Source: Bacillota bacterium
Lineage (GTDB): Bacteria; Bacillota; Clostridia; Peptostreptococcales; Anaerovoracaceae
DNA: 42,777 nucleotides
Assembly: GCA_017472365.1 (NCBI GenBank)
Contig: JAFUQN010000151.1
Span: 1-42,777, forward strand
Direction of reading: 5' to 3'
In this document: positions 41,101-42,777 of the stretch, piece by piece
Layout: each line of letters begins with the position of its first letter
Position numbering within the stretch: position 1 is the stretch's first letter
The notes under the pieces: model-generated
The model's database searches: none
Told to the model about the DNA's origin: nothing
The model's input: the letters and a program-made list of their open reading frames with translations, nothing else
Program-made: the position numbers and the translations under genes

Positions 41101-42608
41101 TTGTCGCCGTTATCATAAGCCGGTTCTTCTCCTTCCGCCGCAACATTATTTGTTGTTACAACGATTTCGAATCCGTCTACAGAACAATCGATCACATCGC
41201 CGTAGGAATGAGCCACAACAGCACCCACGAAGTGGTTGCCGCTGAGAACAACATCTTCCATCGCTACGTTTTTGATCACAGCGCCGGTCCAGATACGTCC
41301 GAACAGACCCACAAATTCAGTGCCTTCACAGGTCAGGTTGGAAATCGTATTGTCCTGGCCATCAAAAGTACCATTGAATTTATTCGCCGTATTACCGATG
41401 GGAGTCCATTCCACGTCAGCCAGATCAATGTCATCTTCCAGTACAACCGTTTCTCCGGTAAAATCATTGCCATTATTTACGATAGCCGCAAAACTGGTCA
41501 GTTCTTCCACAGTGGAGATATGGAAGTCGCCATCTGCATATTCGCACTTTACACACTTATCCCAGCTGTATTCGCAGGCTTCTTCTTCGATATAACCACA
41601 GATTTCACATTCTCTGGTGTGATTTCCTTCACCATCACTGGTGTATACATCGCCCAAAACGCAGTCTGCAGTTTCGGTTTCTCCACATTCACATGCTCTG
41701 GAGTGAGTTCCGTCGTTGTTCGGTTCCCATTCACCAAAAGTACATTCATGTTCCGGTTCACTCGGTCTGGACGGTCTGGAGCTTCCGCCACCGCCGCTGA
41801 CAGTTTCTTCTTTCTTAACAACGAAAGTGGTATCTGCCTTGACGGCTTCCCCATTTACAGTAACATTGCCCGCATTGGGCCCGGTTACGATCATGGTTCC
41901 TTCTGCTGCATTGACGATATCTACATCATCACATACAACCAGAACGAGTCCCTTGACTTCTTTGCCTTTCAGATCGTATTCGCCAGCTTCATCGATATAA
42001 ACACCGACAACATTGTTCATCAGGGCTAAAACAGACGCTCTGTTGATGGGGGAATCCCCTGCAATTCCCGTCTTTGTTCCACTGACAAAACCAGCTTTCA
42101 CCAAGGCTGCCACATATCCCTTTGCCCAGTTGGATACAGAATCCTTATCGGCAAACTGATTCAGAACAGAGGTATCTTCCAACGGCTCGATACCGAATAC
42201 CTTACAGAAAATCGTCATGCACTGTTCTCTGGTCGCTGTCAGCGCCGGTCCAAATTTATTTCCGCCGATACCGCTGACGATGTCCTCTTCAGCACATGCG
42301 CCGACTGCAGTACTATACCAAGCACCACCATCCACGTCATCGAACTTCGGAGCATTTTTGGAAGGAACCAGCTTCAGCAGGTTCGCAATCACCTGCGCAA
42401 GTTCTGCTCTGCTCAGAGTCTTATCGGGAGCAAATTTGTTGTCACCAACGCCGCTGACAACGCCGCGGCCAGCCCAGGTCTCAACGATGGTTTCAGCCCA
42501 ATGGCCATCCATATCGTCAAAGCCGGTCCCTGCAGCGAATGTCACAGCGGGGAACATGGACAGTACCATACATAAAGTCAGCAGGACTGCCATCATCCTT
42601 CTTTTCAT
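38109..42608 (-). CDS. SLH-domain surface protein with GLUG, BspA-like LRR and beta-helix regions
   Basis: This 1499-residue protein has a signal peptide (MKRRMMAVLLTLCMVLSM, cleavage near TFAA), three SLH domains (about 28-75, 86-135 and 145-205) that anchor it to wall polymer, and a GGGGSSRPSRPSEP linker (about 270-285). A Cys-rich segment (about 288-355) follows, with several TH-C-x-CG and C-x-x-C pairs. Next come GLUG-type repeats (about 356-620), a beta-helix part, BspA-like leucine-rich repeats (about 850-985, with VTTIGEAAF and LTSIEIPSTV motifs), and a second GLUG/beta-helix part to the end. There is no sortase motif. It is probably an adhesin or matrix-binding protein, but the ligand is unknown. 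AAAGGAGG lies 8 bases before the ATG. Confidence 0.88.
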   Translation of the reverse strand: MKRRMMAVLLTLCMVLSMFPAVTFAAGTGFDDMDGHWAETIVETWAGRGVVSGVGDNKFAPDKTLSRAELAQVIANLLKLVPSKNAPKFDDVDGGAWYSTAVGACAEEDIVSGIGGNKFGPALTATREQCMTIFCKVFGIEPLEDTSVLNQFADKDSVSNWAKGYVAALVKAGFVSGTKTGIAGDSPINRASVLALMNNVVGVYIDEAGEYDLKGKEVKGLVLVVCDDVDIVNAAEGTMIVTGPNAGNVTVNGEAVKADTTFVVKKEETVSGGGGSSRPSRPSEPEHECTFGEWEPNNDGTHSRACECGETETADCVLGDVYTSDGEGNHTRECEICGYIEEEACEYSWDKCVKCEYADGDFHISTVEELTSFAAIVNNGNDFTGETVVLEDDIDLADVEWTPIGNTANKFNGTFDGQDNTISNLTCEGTEFVGLFGRIWTGAVIKNVAMEDVVLSGNHFVGAVVAHSYGDVIDCSVDGFEIVVTTNNVAAEGEEPAYDNGDKVGGIAGWASCGEITGCSVSDGTIAAYRDAGGILGASINDGSYTDVTECSVSDVTITIDQTENGYGYKTPNAAAIVGRVGGTEADNSEENVTIDITLAPLPGEDGEEPKPVIADVNGTPYTDLREATDAATAGQTVVMFDDATVQGGTGGYGVAGLVLKPGATIDGQGNVLTVENANGTWNCAVYTNGGTIKNLTIGGAFRGIFTSGLTEALYVDNCVIDNVCYTFNADGGLDKPVEFTNCTINGRTSYSGTSKVTFENCSLGKGTGGYQYANLVPYTETYILNSEFSEGYSLYSGYTDKIYLYECTVGGVKVTQENLVELLGEGAENAHVLTVEDGVIYSDGGTVLYGLTAEFDADELVVPAGVKEIGDQALKNSSVSKVVLNEGLEVIGYQAFSKTANLTSIEIPSTVTTIGEAAFRQSGIEELTIPVTVTTIEAGAFRDMANLTTVTVEGNAVIPNYAWRSCPNLENVFMLGENVTFAGTSQVATHSDNGNATGITFYVANQAVADALAEAQGSAYGYTVKIVEEVVAEGVLKTGERSYDVVGKAGLMNINEALSELSHGEGRGQIVNLCTDVDMDGEIWTPLNYMWLTFNGNGHTISNLDCATDGYVGRSGFYAYGGGVTINDLTLENVTSCGTQAGLFAGSAEGLKLNRCVLKGDNSVTWKQNPEGSEYFESWNGIGVISGVAANITLNDVEIADGATVVVDYNGMTTATGCKFVDVYTGFINAATGSVTDNGEVELKNEFSYAFENTQTLESALGSIENTQGTAVLDVEDAELTWETGSGHGSAPMVSEEAEVEEVVFDGGENGATLTATGDGVGPIRAANGATLIFKNMTIVDESESYDESSWEFGYLEFDGKLKFENVIFMDPIQLEDGAEAEFVNCTFTGQESMYGAWVCGGTVTFTECTFTEYRGLKVHEDYGTEVDKVVVDTCLFDHLSKKPGIALGNLNADTEIVIQNSIFDHCQPGDQELYMYETDTDITTFTFEAVENEIINE

Positions 42609-42661
42609 TCTTCATTCCTCCTTTTGAATGATTTTCCCAGCAGTCTCGCAATGTATGGGAC

Positions 42662-42690
42662 AAAATATTTCTTTTGTTCCTCGAAATCAA
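42662..42690 (-). promoter_or_regulatory. Weak promoter candidate of the surface protein gene
   Basis: On the minus strand TTGATT (42685-42690) and TATTTT (42662-42667) have a 17-bp spacer. Both boxes match only 4 of 6. The rest of 42609-42777 holds the ribosome binding site and A+T-rich leader, with no other recognisable feature. Confidence 0.35.
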
Positions 42691-42777
42691 TAAATCACTT
42701 CCTAAAACTACCGGATCCTCGTTACAGTCCTCAAAAGAAAAGAAAATGAGAGCACGACAAAAACGACAACCGGGCCG

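Noticed and set aside
1-42777. tRNA or rRNA genes
   Set aside because: No cloverleaf with a GTTCRAnnC arm or rRNA-like segment was noticed by eye in the intergenic regions; a tRNAscan or Rfam run would be decisive.

Overview
The window looks like chromosomal DNA of an anaerobic Bacillota, probably a clostridial lineage of roughly balanced G+C. The evidence is a multi-cluster [FeFe] hydrogenase, a FabK/FabZ/MarR-type fatty acid operon, an energy-coupling factor (ECF) transporter core, SdpR/SdpI, an SLH-domain surface protein, strong AGGAGG ribosome binding sites and many TTG/GTG starts. The genus cannot be named from sequence alone. No rRNA, tRNA, CRISPR array, insertion sequence or prophage was seen. 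No gene-free stretch exceeds 300 bases.

Layout. 1-2012 (+): end of a HydB-type subunit and complete hydA, closed by a terminator. 2046-5516 (+): a near-consensus promoter, two tandem D-aminoacylase-family amidohydrolases and an AhpD-like protein. 5545-8538 (-): small membrane protein, sdpI, sdpR, then an anti-sigma-like DUF4179 protein and its ECF sigma factor. 8648-12967 (-): lipoprotein, fused EcfA1-EcfA2 ATPase, EcfT and TrmB in one operon. 13086-14927 (-): secreted M3-type metallopeptidase. 15002-25878 (-): a complete type II fatty acid operon (MarR regulator, fabH, acpP, fabK, fabD, fabG, a second FabK-like flavoprotein, fabF, accB, fabZ, accC, accD, accA), bounded by a consensus promoter with a palindromic operator and a strong terminator. 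26112-26798 (-): pyrE. 27051-28052 (+): Rpn/PD-(D/E)XK nuclease-like protein. 28125-28994 (-): family 8 glycosyltransferase broken by one in-frame TAG. 29158-33186 (-): reductase, four-carbon acid sugar kinase, gltX. 33367-36987 (+): Uup-type ABC-F protein, acyl-ACP thioesterase, AEC transporter. 37038-37553 (-): ferritin. 37741-42608 (-): 1499-residue SLH surface protein followed by an XRE regulator.

How it works together. The fab/acc block can make malonyl-CoA and elongate acyl-ACP. The MarR protein encoded first is well placed to repress the operon through a 10-bp-arm palindrome directly after its -10 box. The acyl-ACP thioesterase encoded elsewhere could release fatty acids from the same pool. 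SdpR has two identical operator cores around its own promoter, and one of these is also the terminator of the preceding sigma/anti-sigma operon. The ECF core has no substrate-binding S component beside it, so it is probably a shared module.

I found no wholly new multi-gene defence or biosynthetic system. The least explained items are the sdpRI double operator/terminator, the second Cys-rich FabK-like flavoprotein, the ECF-linked lipoprotein, the thioesterase-AEC pair and the large surface protein with its XRE neighbour.
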